Source: an uncultured Bacilli bacterium (GTDB lineage Bacteria > Bacillota_I > Bacilli_A > RF39 > UBA660). From it: a DNA stretch of 64,000 nt. Position 1 is the first letter of the stretch, and each line of letters begins with the position of its first letter. The notes under the pieces are model-generated. The model made no database searches. It had not been told where the DNA came from and saw nothing but the letters and a program-made list of their open reading frames with translations. A program made the translations under genes and the position numbers. Location of the stretch: contig CAKOSH010000001.1 in the NCBI GenBank assembly GCA_934102215.1, positions 248,001-312,000 on the forward strand. The letters are read 5' to 3'. Positions 26,608-35,116 of this stretch are shown piece after piece.

Positions 26608-27222
26608 ATGTTTGAAAGGTATTTATTATGTTTATTTAAACAATATTGTGATGCTAGAGGATTAGACATAAACAATATGAATAATATGTATTCAAACGAC
26701 TTCGTTGATTGGATTGTACAGAATAGAAGTTTATTAAGTACTTATATGGATTACTTAAATGCTTTAGGATTTGATTATCCAGTTGATGATGTAGTGGAAG
26801 TTGGTAAAGGTCAATATGATTCAATTTCTCGTAATGGAGTAAATCTGATATCGATATTTGCTGGAACAGTGGGTCAGTTAAATTCAAGATTGTTTGTAGA
26901 TAAAGGTATGCCTTTAGTTCTTAGACAAAGTAGAATTATAACACCTAGAGAACACATTATATTAACTCATAATCCATATTTTGAAAGTGAAATACTTAGC
27001 TGGTATTTAATTCACAATATGGGGGATAAAAATATAAGTGTTGGAATGTTTGGTAAACTATCTGATGAAGATACAAAAGTAAAAGTTGAATTGTTAAAAC
27101 AATTATCAAAAAAAATGACAGATGATTATTCATTTGATTATGACACAAATAATGGTAATTACTTTTGCTCATTAAATAGCAAAAGATATATTAAAAGAAG
27201 AATCTTAACTAAGAGTAGATAA
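26608..27222 (+). CDS. Unknown protein, first gene of the sigma-like operon
   Basis: A 204-aa soluble protein starting at an ATG with a GGAGGGG site. It has a mid-region SRNGVNLISIFAGTVGQLNSR and a C-terminal basic tail, with no family recognised. It is followed at 20-bp intervals or less by three more genes, so it is part of a four-gene operon (26608-29876) divergent from the LysR gene. Confidence 0.65.
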   Translation: MFERYLLCLFKQYCDARGLDINNMNNMYSNDFVDWIVQNRSLLSTYMDYLNALGFDYPVDDVVEVGKGQYDSISRNGVNLISIFAGTVGQLNSRLFVDKGMPLVLRQSRIITPREHIILTHNPYFESEILSWYLIHNMGDKNISVGMFGKLSDEDTKVKVELLKQLSKKMTDDYSFDYDTNNGNYFCSLNSKRYIKRRILTKSR

Positions 27223-27245
27223 AAAATTAAAAGGGGGAATTTAAA

Positions 27246-27794
27246 ATGAAAGAAAATTTGTTAAGAGTTAAAAGAATGTTAGAAAGAAAATGTTTTGCAA
27301 GTAATGATGGGAGTGAATATGATGTTGAATCATATTTAGATGTAGTAAAATCTATTGATAATGGAGGAGCTGCTAAATATATTCAAGAGTATGTTGCTAA
27401 TGCTAGAGAATACTATTTAGCTAATGGAATATCATATGATGAAATACAATTATATCCTAGATTTTCATTATATTTTGATTCAAAATATGCTGATAGATAT
27501 CCATATGCTATAGAACAAAATGTAAAACCAATTCCAGAAATACTTAGAGTTTATGTAAATGCTGTAGGTTATGAAAATAATGGTACAAGAGGAACAGTTG
27601 ATCCAGATGAAGTAAATGAAACAGAAGAATTTGTTATTACATTTGAGGACTTTAAAGCAATGTTAGAAGCTGATGGATTAGTAGTAACTTATTCATCATT
27701 TGAAGATATTTTAAAAGATTATAGAAATTATAAACCAACAGTTTGTAAAATATCAAAAAGTAAAAGTAAAATCAAAAAACTAACAAAGGAATAA
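27246..27794 (+). CDS. Unknown 182-aa operon protein
   Basis: A good AGGGGG site and ATG. The sequence is acidic with a strongly basic end (KISKSKSKIKKLTKE). It has no recognised motif and is probably a partner of its operon neighbours. The next gene starts 1 bp after its stop. Confidence 0.65.
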   Translation: MKENLLRVKRMLERKCFASNDGSEYDVESYLDVVKSIDNGGAAKYIQEYVANAREYYLANGISYDEIQLYPRFSLYFDSKYADRYPYAIEQNVKPIPEILRVYVNAVGYENNGTRGTVDPDEVNETEEFVITFEDFKAMLEADGLVVTYSSFEDILKDYRNYKPTVCKISKSKSKIKKLTKE

Positions 27795-27795
27795 T

Positions 27796-28740
27796 ATGAA
27801 AGAATTGATGCAATGGTATAATCAAATATCTTCGTTTCCTAAATTAAAATTAGCTGAAGCACAGGAATTATATCAAAAAGCAATTAATACAGAAGATGAA
27901 AATTTAAAAAAAGTTTATATGGATAAACTAATTTTAGGTACCTTATATGTTGTTTGTGAGTATATAAAAAGAAATGGATTAGAACTATTTGTTTCATCAT
28001 CATATGATATGAATGATATAATTAGTTCTTTCAATGCAGTTTGGATTAAAAAAATATATAATGGAGATTTACTAAAAGTAGATAGATATTCCTTATTGTT
28101 TACTTCGCCTTATTATAATGAAGTTTATAATAATTTATTTGGTGATGAAATCATAGTAAATGAACAATTTAAAGTTTCGACAGATTGCTTTGTTGAACTT
28201 TTAACTACATATGTATTGTATAGAAACAAAGAAATAAATAAACCATTTAGAGAAGTAATTGAAGAAACATATTTCAATGATAGATGGAATAGTTGGTCTT
28301 ACTTTATTTATGATGATGTCATGAAACTTATTCCACTGCTTGAAAAAATATATAGAAACTTAAACTTTGACAAATTAGAAGATTTGAATTTAGGAAAAAC
28401 AAAAATAGCTGATTATTTAAGATTAATAATAAATATTGGATTAATTGAACCTATATCTAATGAACTTCCAGATAATACTGATATGGAAGGTTCTATTACT
28501 ACTAATATGGTAATGGAAGATTTTATACATGATGTGGATAATGCAATTACAAACGAAAGAGAAAGACAAATTATTCATGAAAGATATGGGTTAGATAATG
28601 GAATACCATTATTTTTGAGTGATATTGGAAAAATTCACAATTTATCAAAAGATAGAGTAAGACAAATAGAAGCAAAAGCACTAAGAAAATTAAGATGTAG
28701 AAGAGATTTCTTTAAAAAATATGAGGGGGAGAATATATGA
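27796..28740 (+). CDS. Sigma-70-family-like factor
   Basis: A 314-aa protein. The C-terminus is a clear sigma region 4: NERERQIIHERYGLDNG, then SDIGKIHNLSKDRVRQIEAK, the -35-recognising helix-turn-helix with its RVRQIE signature. The N-terminal 100 residues (LGTLYVVCEYIKRNGL, YDMNDIISSFNAVWIKKI) resemble region 2. A dedicated sigma-like factor on a 12.9-kb element probably drives the element's own promoters. It overlaps the next gene by 4 bp (ATGA). Confidence 0.75.
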   Translation: MKELMQWYNQISSFPKLKLAEAQELYQKAINTEDENLKKVYMDKLILGTLYVVCEYIKRNGLELFVSSSYDMNDIISSFNAVWIKKIYNGDLLKVDRYSLLFTSPYYNEVYNNLFGDEIIVNEQFKVSTDCFVELLTTYVLYRNKEINKPFREVIEETYFNDRWNSWSYFIYDDVMKLIPLLEKIYRNLNFDKLEDLNLGKTKIADYLRLIINIGLIEPISNELPDNTDMEGSITTNMVMEDFIHDVDNAITNERERQIIHERYGLDNGIPLFLSDIGKIHNLSKDRVRQIEAKALRKLRCRRDFFKKYEGENI

Positions 28741-29876
28741 AAAAAATAGATATTTCTTTAATTAAAAAATATGTTAATGGAGAAGATTTAGGAGAGTACT
28801 CAATAGAAGAATTAGAAAATAACACAGATTTTATGATTAGTGTTATAAGTTATACTAATGATTTTAAAATGTATTCTGCATGTTCTGAAAAAGTAAAAAA
28901 AGATTATGAATTAGTAAAATACTTAGTGTTAAAATTCAAGGATAACACAGAGTTCATTACTACAGTTGCAGACCATTTTTTAGATAATACTGATACTGAT
29001 TGGGAAAGAAGAGAACTTGGTATTATAATGGAGAAAGTTTTACCGACTGATTTATCTGACAAATATAGTGTTATGAATGAAACAGCATATTTTACTAAAA
29101 GAGTAGAAATTGAAGTAGCAGAAGTTAAAGATCCTAAATTAGAAACAATGATAGGTATGGGTTTTTGGTTAATATTCGACCAATACAATGGTAGTGATAT
29201 TATATTAGACTATTATGCAAATTGTTTGCTTGGAGAAATTATTAGAGATAATAATATAGATTTTGAAAAAATGTTACATACTCAATTTAAGTCAGCTGAA
29301 AAGATTGAAGAAGTAGGTATTAATAATTACATTGTTAATTTTATTGGATACTATGATTCAATGCTTAGTTCATATGTAAGTACACATTTAGATTTAGTTA
29401 AGCCAATTGCAAATAGAATTAAATATGTTCAAGATAATTGGGATAAATATTCATCTAAAGATGAAGCAAAAAGATATAATAATATGTTAGATATGGTACA
29501 TGAGTATATGAATATGTCTGATAGTAATCTTGAAGAAAATGAAGTTCTATATTACATTGCTAAAGAACTTGGAATTGTTGATAAAGTTAAACAATATGAT
29601 GGTAGTAAAGAAGCAGAAGAAAGCTTTGAAGAGGAATATGGATTTGGTTTAAATGATGATTGTGATGAAGAAGTAATGGATGATATGGTTAAATTTGAAA
29701 TAGATAGAAATCTAAAAGATAGATTAACATATTTAAAAGTTAAAAGAATAATAATGAATCAATTATTTTCAGATAAGTCATTAGATTTATACTCATTAAT
29801 TGATGAAGATAAAAAACAATCTTCTGGAACAGCAAGATGCAAAATAATAAAATTAAATCCTAATGATAAAAAATAA
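28737..29876 (+). CDS. Unknown 379-aa protein coupled to the sigma-like gene
   Basis: A translationally coupled, acidic, mostly helical protein with no signal peptide and no recognised domain. There is an acidic linker (EAEESFEEEYGFGLNDDCDEE) before a basic C-terminal helix. Tight coupling to a sigma-like gene suggests an anti-sigma factor or co-regulator, but this is inference from position. Confidence 0.65.
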   Translation: MKKIDISLIKKYVNGEDLGEYSIEELENNTDFMISVISYTNDFKMYSACSEKVKKDYELVKYLVLKFKDNTEFITTVADHFLDNTDTDWERRELGIIMEKVLPTDLSDKYSVMNETAYFTKRVEIEVAEVKDPKLETMIGMGFWLIFDQYNGSDIILDYYANCLLGEIIRDNNIDFEKMLHTQFKSAEKIEEVGINNYIVNFIGYYDSMLSSYVSTHLDLVKPIANRIKYVQDNWDKYSSKDEAKRYNNMLDMVHEYMNMSDSNLEENEVLYYIAKELGIVDKVKQYDGSKEAEESFEEEYGFGLNDDCDEEVMDDMVKFEIDRNLKDRLTYLKVKRIIMNQLFSDKSLDLYSLIDEDKKQSSGTARCKIIKLNPNDKK

Positions 29877-30139
29877 TTGTAGGACTATAATTCCATTATA
29901 GTAACCCACTACGCTATTGGCATAGCCAATAACAGTGGGCAAAGGGAATTTTCCTTTTGAAACCTAAATAAGCGACAAAACTACAAACTAATCGTAAGTA
30001 GTAATGTCGCCTTTTTTATTGCAACTTACGTCTTATAAAAAAGAAAGAATACTATCGCCACTTTCATTTACTATCGTAAACAAAACGTGCCACGTATTCT
30101 TTATATAAAAATAACCTTAATACAGATTTTGTACTAAGG
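29877..30139. other. Intergenic region with nested hairpins
   Basis: Holds a hairpin around 29909-29940 (CCCACT... / ...AGTGGG) and a terminator at 29972-30017 (GCGACA ... TGTCGC then CTTTTTT). An inverted repeat AAAGAATAC / GTATTCTTT flanks about 40 bp near 30043-30102, and a bidirectional stem at 30108-30146 ends the XRE gene. The AAAGAATAC pair around an asymmetric core could be an oriT or a replication-protein site; there is no open frame. Confidence 0.5.
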
Positions 30140-30688
30140 TTATTTTCTTTTGGGAAATAATGCGCTATCAAATGATGGATATTTAGACTTATCAAATTTT
30201 TCTAAATTTGGTCTAATCATAGGAATTATTTCCTTTAATCTATCTAATATTTCATCATTAGATATTTCTTTCTTCTTTATCTTTGCTAATTCTAATTTAT
30301 CAATTAAATCAGCAATACATCCTTTAACAGCAAAATCTACTTTTCTTCTTTCTTCAAAACTATCTAAAGCATTAAAATAAAATTGCTCATAACTTTGTAT
30401 TTGTTTTTGATAATCAGCAGTAGATCTTTTAACTGATAAATCTTTACCCCAATTTATATCTATATCATCATAACCAGCAAGTTTCATTAAATCTACCATA
30501 CTTAAATTAAGTGTTTCAGCAATTCCTTTTAAGTATAGAATATTTGGCTTTAATCTTTTACCAGCTTCAATACGAGATACTTCTGCACAATCCATATTTG
30601 ATCTACGAGCAAGTTCTCTTTGTGAAATACCTAATTTTTCTCTTGTTTCACTTACTAATTTACCTAATTCAGTAGTCTGTTTTTTCAC
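30140..30688 (-). CDS. XRE-family transcriptional regulator
   Basis: A 182-aa protein starting with GTG, with a GAGGTGG site. The N-terminal helix-turn-helix reads LGISQRELARRSNMDCAEVSRIEAGKRL, followed by a longer regulatory tail than in simple Cro proteins. It is divergent from the winged-helix gene across a 154-bp region containing a TATACT-like -10, so it probably represses the right-hand (replication/integration) genes of element 1. Confidence 0.9.
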   Translation of the reverse strand: MKKQTTELGKLVSETREKLGISQRELARRSNMDCAEVSRIEAGKRLKPNILYLKGIAETLNLSMVDLMKLAGYDDIDINWGKDLSVKRSTADYQKQIQSYEQFYFNALDSFEERRKVDFAVKGCIADLIDKLELAKIKKKEISNDEILDRLKEIIPMIRPNLEKFDKSKYPSFDSALFPKRK

Positions 30689-30842
30689 CTAATACCACCT
30701 CAACTGAAATAAGTATAACACATAGTGCTGTAAAAATCAATACATTTTTGCAATTATAATGTTGACAAACTCAATATATGATGATATACTCAATTTGAAA
30801 TTGATGTAAAACTCATCAATAAGAAAGGAGGAAAAGACATGA

Positions 30843-31100
30843 ATGAAGATAAGACACCTAGAAATAAAAGATGATATTTGGAAAGATAAAAGAATTCCAA
30901 AAGAAACGAAATTGATCTACACATATATTTATACAAAAGGATTTGAAAAAATAATCACAGATATAAATGTAGGAGAGATTCAAAGAGTAGTAAACATCAA
31001 AAATAAAGGTTTGAGAAAAAGTCTAGATATATTAGAAAAACTAAATTACCTAATATATAAAGAATACTCAAACGGAATGTATACAATAACACTTAACTAG
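30843..31100 (+). CDS. Small winged-helix DNA-binding protein
   Basis: An 85-aa protein preceded by AAAGGAGG. LIYTYIYTKGFEKIITDINVGEI, then NKGLRKSLDILEKLNYL, has the helix layout of the helix-turn-helix part of replication-initiator (RepA-N-like) and MarR-type proteins. Similar proteins precede the recombinase in elements 1 and 2, suggesting a conserved regulatory or replication module. Confidence 0.6.
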   Translation: MKIRHLEIKDDIWKDKRIPKETKLIYTYIYTKGFEKIITDINVGEIQRVVNIKNKGLRKSLDILEKLNYLIYKEYSNGMYTITLN

Positions 31101-31301
31101 AAAAGTAACAATGAACGCTAGTTATAAGAGGCTCGGTAAGATGTAAGGCTTATATCAGAACCTATCTTATAGAAATATAAGATGAATAAGAGTTTGAACT
31201 ATAACATATTTCAAAGAACGATTAATATAAAAATATATATGTTATAGCTCAAGCTAATATATGGCGACTACTTGGAAACTATATTTATTAGAAAGGAACA
31301 T

Positions 31302-31820
31302 ATGGCTTTTATAAGGTATTTTATTGCTGTACCAAGAATAATATTAAATGACCAAACTTGTTCCCAAACAGATAAGTTAGTTTATGGTGTGATTAACTCG
31401 CTATCAAATAATAAGGAGTATTGCTACGCTAGTAATAGTTTCTTTGCTTATACATTAAGTGTTAAAGAAAAAACAATATCTAATTCAATTAATTATTTGA
31501 AACGAAAAAAATATATAAATGTTAAATTTGTAAATGGACAACGAAGAATTTATCTTAACGAAGATATTGTAAGTAAAGAAAATTCTAAGGTGTTAGAAAA
31601 AAATGAGAATAAAGACATAGTAAAAAATTACCAATATAAAAGAAAAGAATATACAAGAAATAATTATAATAAAAATGATAAATATGATAAAACAAAAAGT
31701 ATTATTCCATATTGGATGGAACATCCTGAAGTATGCAAATCAGATCCTATGACTGAAGAAGAAGTAATAGAATTTGAAAAGGAACTTGATGGAATAAGAA
31801 ATACTATAGATAAATTATAA
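31302..31820 (+). CDS. Helix-turn-helix protein, replication-initiator-like
   Basis: A 172-aa protein starting at 31302 with AAAGGAAC; an upstream in-frame ATG (31272) lacks a ribosome site. The N-terminal winged helix (DQTCSQTDKLVYGVINSLS, YCYASNSFFAYTLSVKEKTI) matches the helix-turn-helix domain of small replication initiators. A basic Asn-rich linker and an acidic tail follow. It resembles the protein at 41353-41859 in element 2, which occupies the same place relative to the recombinase. Confidence 0.65.
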   Translation: MAFIRYFIAVPRIILNDQTCSQTDKLVYGVINSLSNNKEYCYASNSFFAYTLSVKEKTISNSINYLKRKKYINVKFVNGQRRIYLNEDIVSKENSKVLEKNENKDIVKNYQYKRKEYTRNNYNKNDKYDKTKSIIPYWMEHPEVCKSDPMTEEEVIEFEKELDGIRNTIDKL

Positions 31821-31889
31821 AATGAAAGGAGAAGATGTCTATGAAAGGAGTATTTAATTTATAATTAAAAAGATAGGGGGTAAAAGAAA

Positions 31890-32033
31890 ATGGAGGTAAA
31901 TTATAATGTAATATATGTAACAAAAGATAATAAAGAAATTGAAGAAAATAAATTAAAAGATATTATAGCAAAAAAATTACTACGAGTTATATTAGCAGAA
32001 GAAGAAAATAGTGTAGCTTTAAATAATTCGTAA
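31890..32033 (+). CDS. 47-aa small protein before the recombinase of element 1
   Basis: Starts MEVNYNVIYVTKDNKEIEEN with a GGGGG ribosome site, and ends 67 bp before the recombinase. The C-terminal half is a single amphipathic helix. Elements 2 (41905-42003), 3 (50828-51007) and 4 (58766-58954) each have a small frame at this position, so it may be a recombination directionality factor or a related helper. The sequences are too short to prove homology. Confidence 0.55.
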   Translation: MEVNYNVIYVTKDNKEIEENKLKDIIAKKLLRVILAEEENSVALNNS

Positions 32034-32100
32034 AATGGTATATAATGTCCTTGTAGATTTATATTTGCTACAACTAATCAGAATTGAGGTGTTGTAGTAA

Positions 32101-33708
32101 ATGGAAAAGGTAGGTGTATATTGCAGACTATCGGATGAGGATAGATATAAGAAAAATAAAAATGATGATAGTGAGTCAATCGCTAATCAAAAAAGTATGC
32201 TTTTAAAATATGCTTTGGAACAAGATTGGGAAGTTGTAGATATTTATTCAGATGATGATTATTCTGGAGCTGGAGTTGAAAGACCAGATTTTAATAGATT
32301 AATTAATGATTGTGAAAGTGGAAGAATAAATATTGTACTATGTAAAACACAAAGTAGATTTTCAAGAGATATGGAAGTAATAGAAAAATATCTTCATAAT
32401 AAGTTTGTTGAATGGGGAGTTAGATTTGTAAGTATAGTTGATAATGCTGATACAAACAATGAGGCTAACAAGAAATCAAGACAAATAAATGGACTCGTTA
32501 ATGAATGGTATTTAGAAGATTTATCTAACAATGTTAAGAAGTCATTAAAGAATAAAAGAGAAGATGGTTTATTTATGGGTAGTTTTGCACCTTATGGTTA
32601 TAAGAAAGATCCAAACGATAAACATAAACTTGTTATTGATGAAAATGTCGCTCCAGTTGTTAGAGAGATATTTGAAAAATATAAAAATGGACTTGGTTAT
32701 CATAGAATATGTGTAAGTCTAAATGAAAGAAAGATATTATGTCCATCTCTTTATAAAAAATCTATTGGAAGTAATTTTGTATGTTGCAATTTTGATTATG
32801 ATACAACTGGAATATGGACATCAGATACAATTGCAAGAATGCTCCGAAACGAAAGTTATATAGGAACACTAGTACAAGGTAAAAGAACTAACATTAGTTA
32901 TAAAAATCATAAGTCTAAAAAAGTTCCTAAATCAGAATGGAGTGTTACTGAAAATGCTCACGAGCCAATAATTGATAATGAAACATGGTATTTAGTTCAA
33001 AGAAGATTAAAAAATCATCATAGACCAGCTAAAGAAGATGGAAAAGTACATGTATTAAGTAGTAAAGTTTATTGCGCTGAATGTGCAAGAATCTTTATGA
33101 GAAATCAATGTAATATCAAATGTGCTGGTGGAGTAATGGAAAAAAGAGCATATCTACAATGTAAAGGTAATAAAAAATATCATATTTGCGATAATAATAG
33201 ATCGATAAGATATGATATTATTGAAAACTATGTACTTGATGCTATTAATGATTTATTAAAGAAATGTAATAAGAAATTACTTGAAGAAGAATATAATGCA
33301 ACTTTAGAAAGAGAAAATAGACAAGATACATTAATTACTAATTTAAATAAAGAAAAAGCTAATCTTGAGAAAAAGATAAATGAAAGCAAATTATATTTTA
33401 AGAATCTTTATACCGATAAATTAAAAGGTGTAATATCCGATAGCGATTTTTCAATGTTAAGAGATGAATATACAAAAGATGTTGAATCTTATCAAGCAAG
33501 ACTTGAAGATATAGAAAAGCAACTTGAAGATACTGAAGAAAGAAAAGAAAACTCTAAAGACATTGAAAGCATACTTAAAAAGTATAAACATATTAAAAAA
33601 CTAACTAGAATAATTGTGGATGAGTTTATAGAAAAAATATATGTTGGTTCATTAAATAAAGAAACCAATACAAGAGAAATTAAGATTGAGTGGAATCTTG
33701 ATTTATAA
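32101..33708 (+). CDS. Large serine recombinase (integrase) of element 1
   Basis: A 535-aa site-specific recombinase. The resolvase domain has nucleophile Ser11 in VYCRLSDED and the SESIANQ and SRFSRDM blocks. The Recombinase domain follows (FAPYGYKKDP, GIWTSDTIARMLRNESYIG), then a zinc beta-ribbon (YCAECARIF ... YLQCKGN) and a long coiled coil. It lies beside attR, its stop codon being 53 bp from the CA core. It is predicted to have inserted the element in the DPGHGG codons of the amidase gene. Confidence 0.95.
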   Translation: MEKVGVYCRLSDEDRYKKNKNDDSESIANQKSMLLKYALEQDWEVVDIYSDDDYSGAGVERPDFNRLINDCESGRINIVLCKTQSRFSRDMEVIEKYLHNKFVEWGVRFVSIVDNADTNNEANKKSRQINGLVNEWYLEDLSNNVKKSLKNKREDGLFMGSFAPYGYKKDPNDKHKLVIDENVAPVVREIFEKYKNGLGYHRICVSLNERKILCPSLYKKSIGSNFVCCNFDYDTTGIWTSDTIARMLRNESYIGTLVQGKRTNISYKNHKSKKVPKSEWSVTENAHEPIIDNETWYLVQRRLKNHHRPAKEDGKVHVLSSKVYCAECARIFMRNQCNIKCAGGVMEKRAYLQCKGNKKYHICDNNRSIRYDIIENYVLDAINDLLKKCNKKLLEEEYNATLERENRQDTLITNLNKEKANLEKKINESKLYFKNLYTDKLKGVISDSDFSMLRDEYTKDVESYQARLEDIEKQLEDTEERKENSKDIESILKKYKHIKKLTRIIVDEFIEKIYVGSLNKETNTREIKIEWNLDL

Positions 33709-33739
33709 AATGTAACCTATAAAAAAATAAATATAGTTT

Positions 33740-33762
33740 CTGGGTCAAACCGATACCAGCCA
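33740..33762. other. attR of integrated element 1
   Basis: The left attP arm CTGGGT (33740-33745) is 15 nt from the CA core (33761-33762), mirroring the spacing in attL. Gene sequence resumes at 33763 as T GGA GGA ACT GAC. Confidence 0.8.
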
Positions 33763-33990
33763 TGGAGGAACTGACCCAGGAGCAGTGGCTAATAATTTAA
33801 AAGAAAAAGATTATACATTACTTATTAGTAAATATATGTATGATAGATTTAAAGAACTAGGTATTCCTGTTAAAATGACTAGAGATACTGATGTGACATT
33901 GTCTCCAAGAGAAAGAGTCAATAAAGTTAAAAGTTTTTATGGTGATGGAAAGGATGTCGTTGTTATTTCTAATCACTTGAATGCAGGTGG
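33763..33990 (+). pseudogene. Amidase-LysM gene, piece 2 of 4 (catalytic core)
   Basis: Continues the amidase from His12: GGTDPGAVANNLKEKDYTLL (the Glu of LKEKD is a zinc ligand) to VVVISNHLNAGG (the His of SNHLNA is the second zinc His). As it lies it has no start codon of its own apart from an internal GTG, and it runs into element 2 after GG at 33989-33990, ending at a stop 28 bp later. Reading is in phase with pieces 1 and 3 when elements 1 and 2 are removed. Confidence 0.9.
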
Positions 33991-34011
33991 TGGCGATAGT
34001 CAAAGTGTAAC
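33989..34011. other. attL of integrated element 2
   Basis: The GG core (33989-33990) is followed by the right attP arm (33991-34011), whose reverse complement matches the left arm at 47746-47766 in 18 of 21 positions (shared blocks GTTACAC and TGACTATC). Confidence 0.85.
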
Positions 34012-34063
34012 GAATGTATAACAATTAAAGCCAAATAAATATAGAAAGAAATGGGGAACTGTT

Positions 34064-34624
34064 ATGAACATTAGTTACACTAAGAAAGGTGATTATTTAT
34101 TACCAGATTTAATATTAGAAAATAAAAAACAATATAATATAGGAAAATATGGGTTATTAAGATTAGATTATATTAAAAATAATAAGAAAAGTTTATATAT
34201 TAAACTACAGAGTGTTGACAAACTACCTATTTTGAAAAAAATTGATTTTTTTAATAAATCAAAGTGGGTTAAATTGTCTAAAAAGAGCAAATATTAGGTA
34301 CTTAATCCCTAAAAAATGCTCTTTTTTATACTTTAGTGTGAGAAATATAAAAGGCTGTGACAAAGCCGATTTGAAAAATCGACTTTGTCAACAGCCTGAA
34401 GTTTATATATTAAACTACTTATGAATGATGAATTAAATAAATATTTACATGAAATAGATGAATTAGTAGAACATAGAGTAAATGGATTATTAAAGTTACT
34501 AGCTGAAAAAGAAAATATAAATGAAGAAATGAAATGTAATCAACAATTACTGTGGATAAAAAATATGAATAATATAAAAAATAGAGCTGAAGAAACTATA
34601 TTAAAGGAGTATATCTATGCGTGA
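34064..34624 (+). pseudogene. tnpV: TnpV-like transposon protein, split by a 210-bp insertion
   Basis: The N-terminal piece (34064-34208: GDYLLPDLILENKKQYNIGKY) and the C-terminal piece (34419-34624: LNKYLHEIDE ... ENINEEMK ... NNIKNRAEE) are the two halves of a TnpV protein. Dropping the insert and one copy of the flanking repeat gives a continuous 351-bp frame (116 aa), the normal family length. TnpV occurs with Tn4451-type serine-recombinase transposons; its exact role is unclear. The C-terminal half could be separately translated from 34421. Confidence 0.8.
34209..34418. mobile_element. 210-bp MITE-like non-coding insertion in tnpV
   Basis: Flanked by a 20-bp direct repeat (34189-34208 and 34399-34418). 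Just inside are imperfect terminal inverted repeats, CAGAGTGTTGACAAACT and CAGGCTGTTGACAAAGT (14 of 17 identical). Internally it has a terminator-like stem (AGAGCA / TGCTCT then TTTT, near 34286-34325) and a long hairpin beside the right end (GGCTGT ... ACAGCC, 34353-34396). It has no coding capacity. The flanking repeat is unusually long for a target duplication. Confidence 0.7.
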
Positions 34625-34916
34625 TATAACTGATAAAGAATTTGAAGAAAAATATTTACATTTCTATAACAATGTAAATGATTATTTAAATAATTATGTT
34701 ATACCTGATTTAGTGTCATTTTATTTAGCAAATGGATATAGTAGACATTGTTTATCAGATTGTCCTTTAAGGAATCATATTAACTCTGCAATAGATGTAT
34801 TTAATTGTAGATGTGATATGAATAAACTTATACCTAAGGTAAAAGAAATATTAAAAATTAAATATAATTTAGCAGTAAAAAATACAAGTCCTTTAAGATT
34901 AAAAAGATATTATTAA
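34617..34916 (+). CDS. Unknown 99-aa protein downstream of tnpV
   Basis: Starts inside the end of the TnpV frame with an AAAGGAG site at good spacing. NGYSRHCLSDCPLRNHINSAIDVFNCRCD carries three Cys and two His and might bind metal. No family recognised. A terminator follows within 10 bp, so tnpV and this gene were one transcript. Confidence 0.6.
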   Translation: MRDITDKEFEEKYLHFYNNVNDYLNNYVIPDLVSFYLANGYSRHCLSDCPLRNHINSAIDVFNCRCDMNKLIPKVKEILKIKYNLAVKNTSPLRLKRYY

Positions 34917-34923
34917 AGAAATT

Positions 34924-34950
34924 AACACTATCAGAAATGGTAGTGTTTTT
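34924..34950 (+). terminator. Terminator after the tnpV pair
   Basis: Inverted arms AACACTA / TAGTGTT around a short loop, then TTTTT. Confidence 0.8.
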
Positions 34951-35116
34951 AGTTGGTAGGAGTATGTTTATTGTCTAGCCAGCACTGAATTTGTACTCCC
35001 GTACGAAATTCGTATGTGGGAAATGTCCCAAACCCTATAAAAAATTATATAAATTTCGCCCGAAGTCTGGTAAAAAAAAAACAAGTTTGTTATAATATTT
35101 ATAGGAGTGATATTTC

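Larger units (their letters stand above)
20881..33762 (+). mobile_element. Integrated mobilizable element 1 (12,882 bp, serine integrase, MobV relaxase)
   Basis: The boundaries follow from the split amidase: excision at CA gives ...GAT CCT GGA CAT GGA GGA..., i.e. the conserved DPGHGG motif. The element carries two unknown genes, a MobV relaxase, a large unknown protein, a LysR regulator, a four-gene sigma-like operon, an XRE regulator, two winged-helix-like proteins, a small protein and a serine recombinase next to the right end. With a relaxase but no conjugation machinery, it is best described as an integrative mobilizable element. Confidence 0.85.

Noticed and set aside
20881..33762. CC as the core of element 1
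   Set aside because: It would insert an extra His (DPGHHGG) and makes the CTGGGT/ACCCAG arms unequal in spacing; CA gives DPGHGG and 15 nt on both sides.
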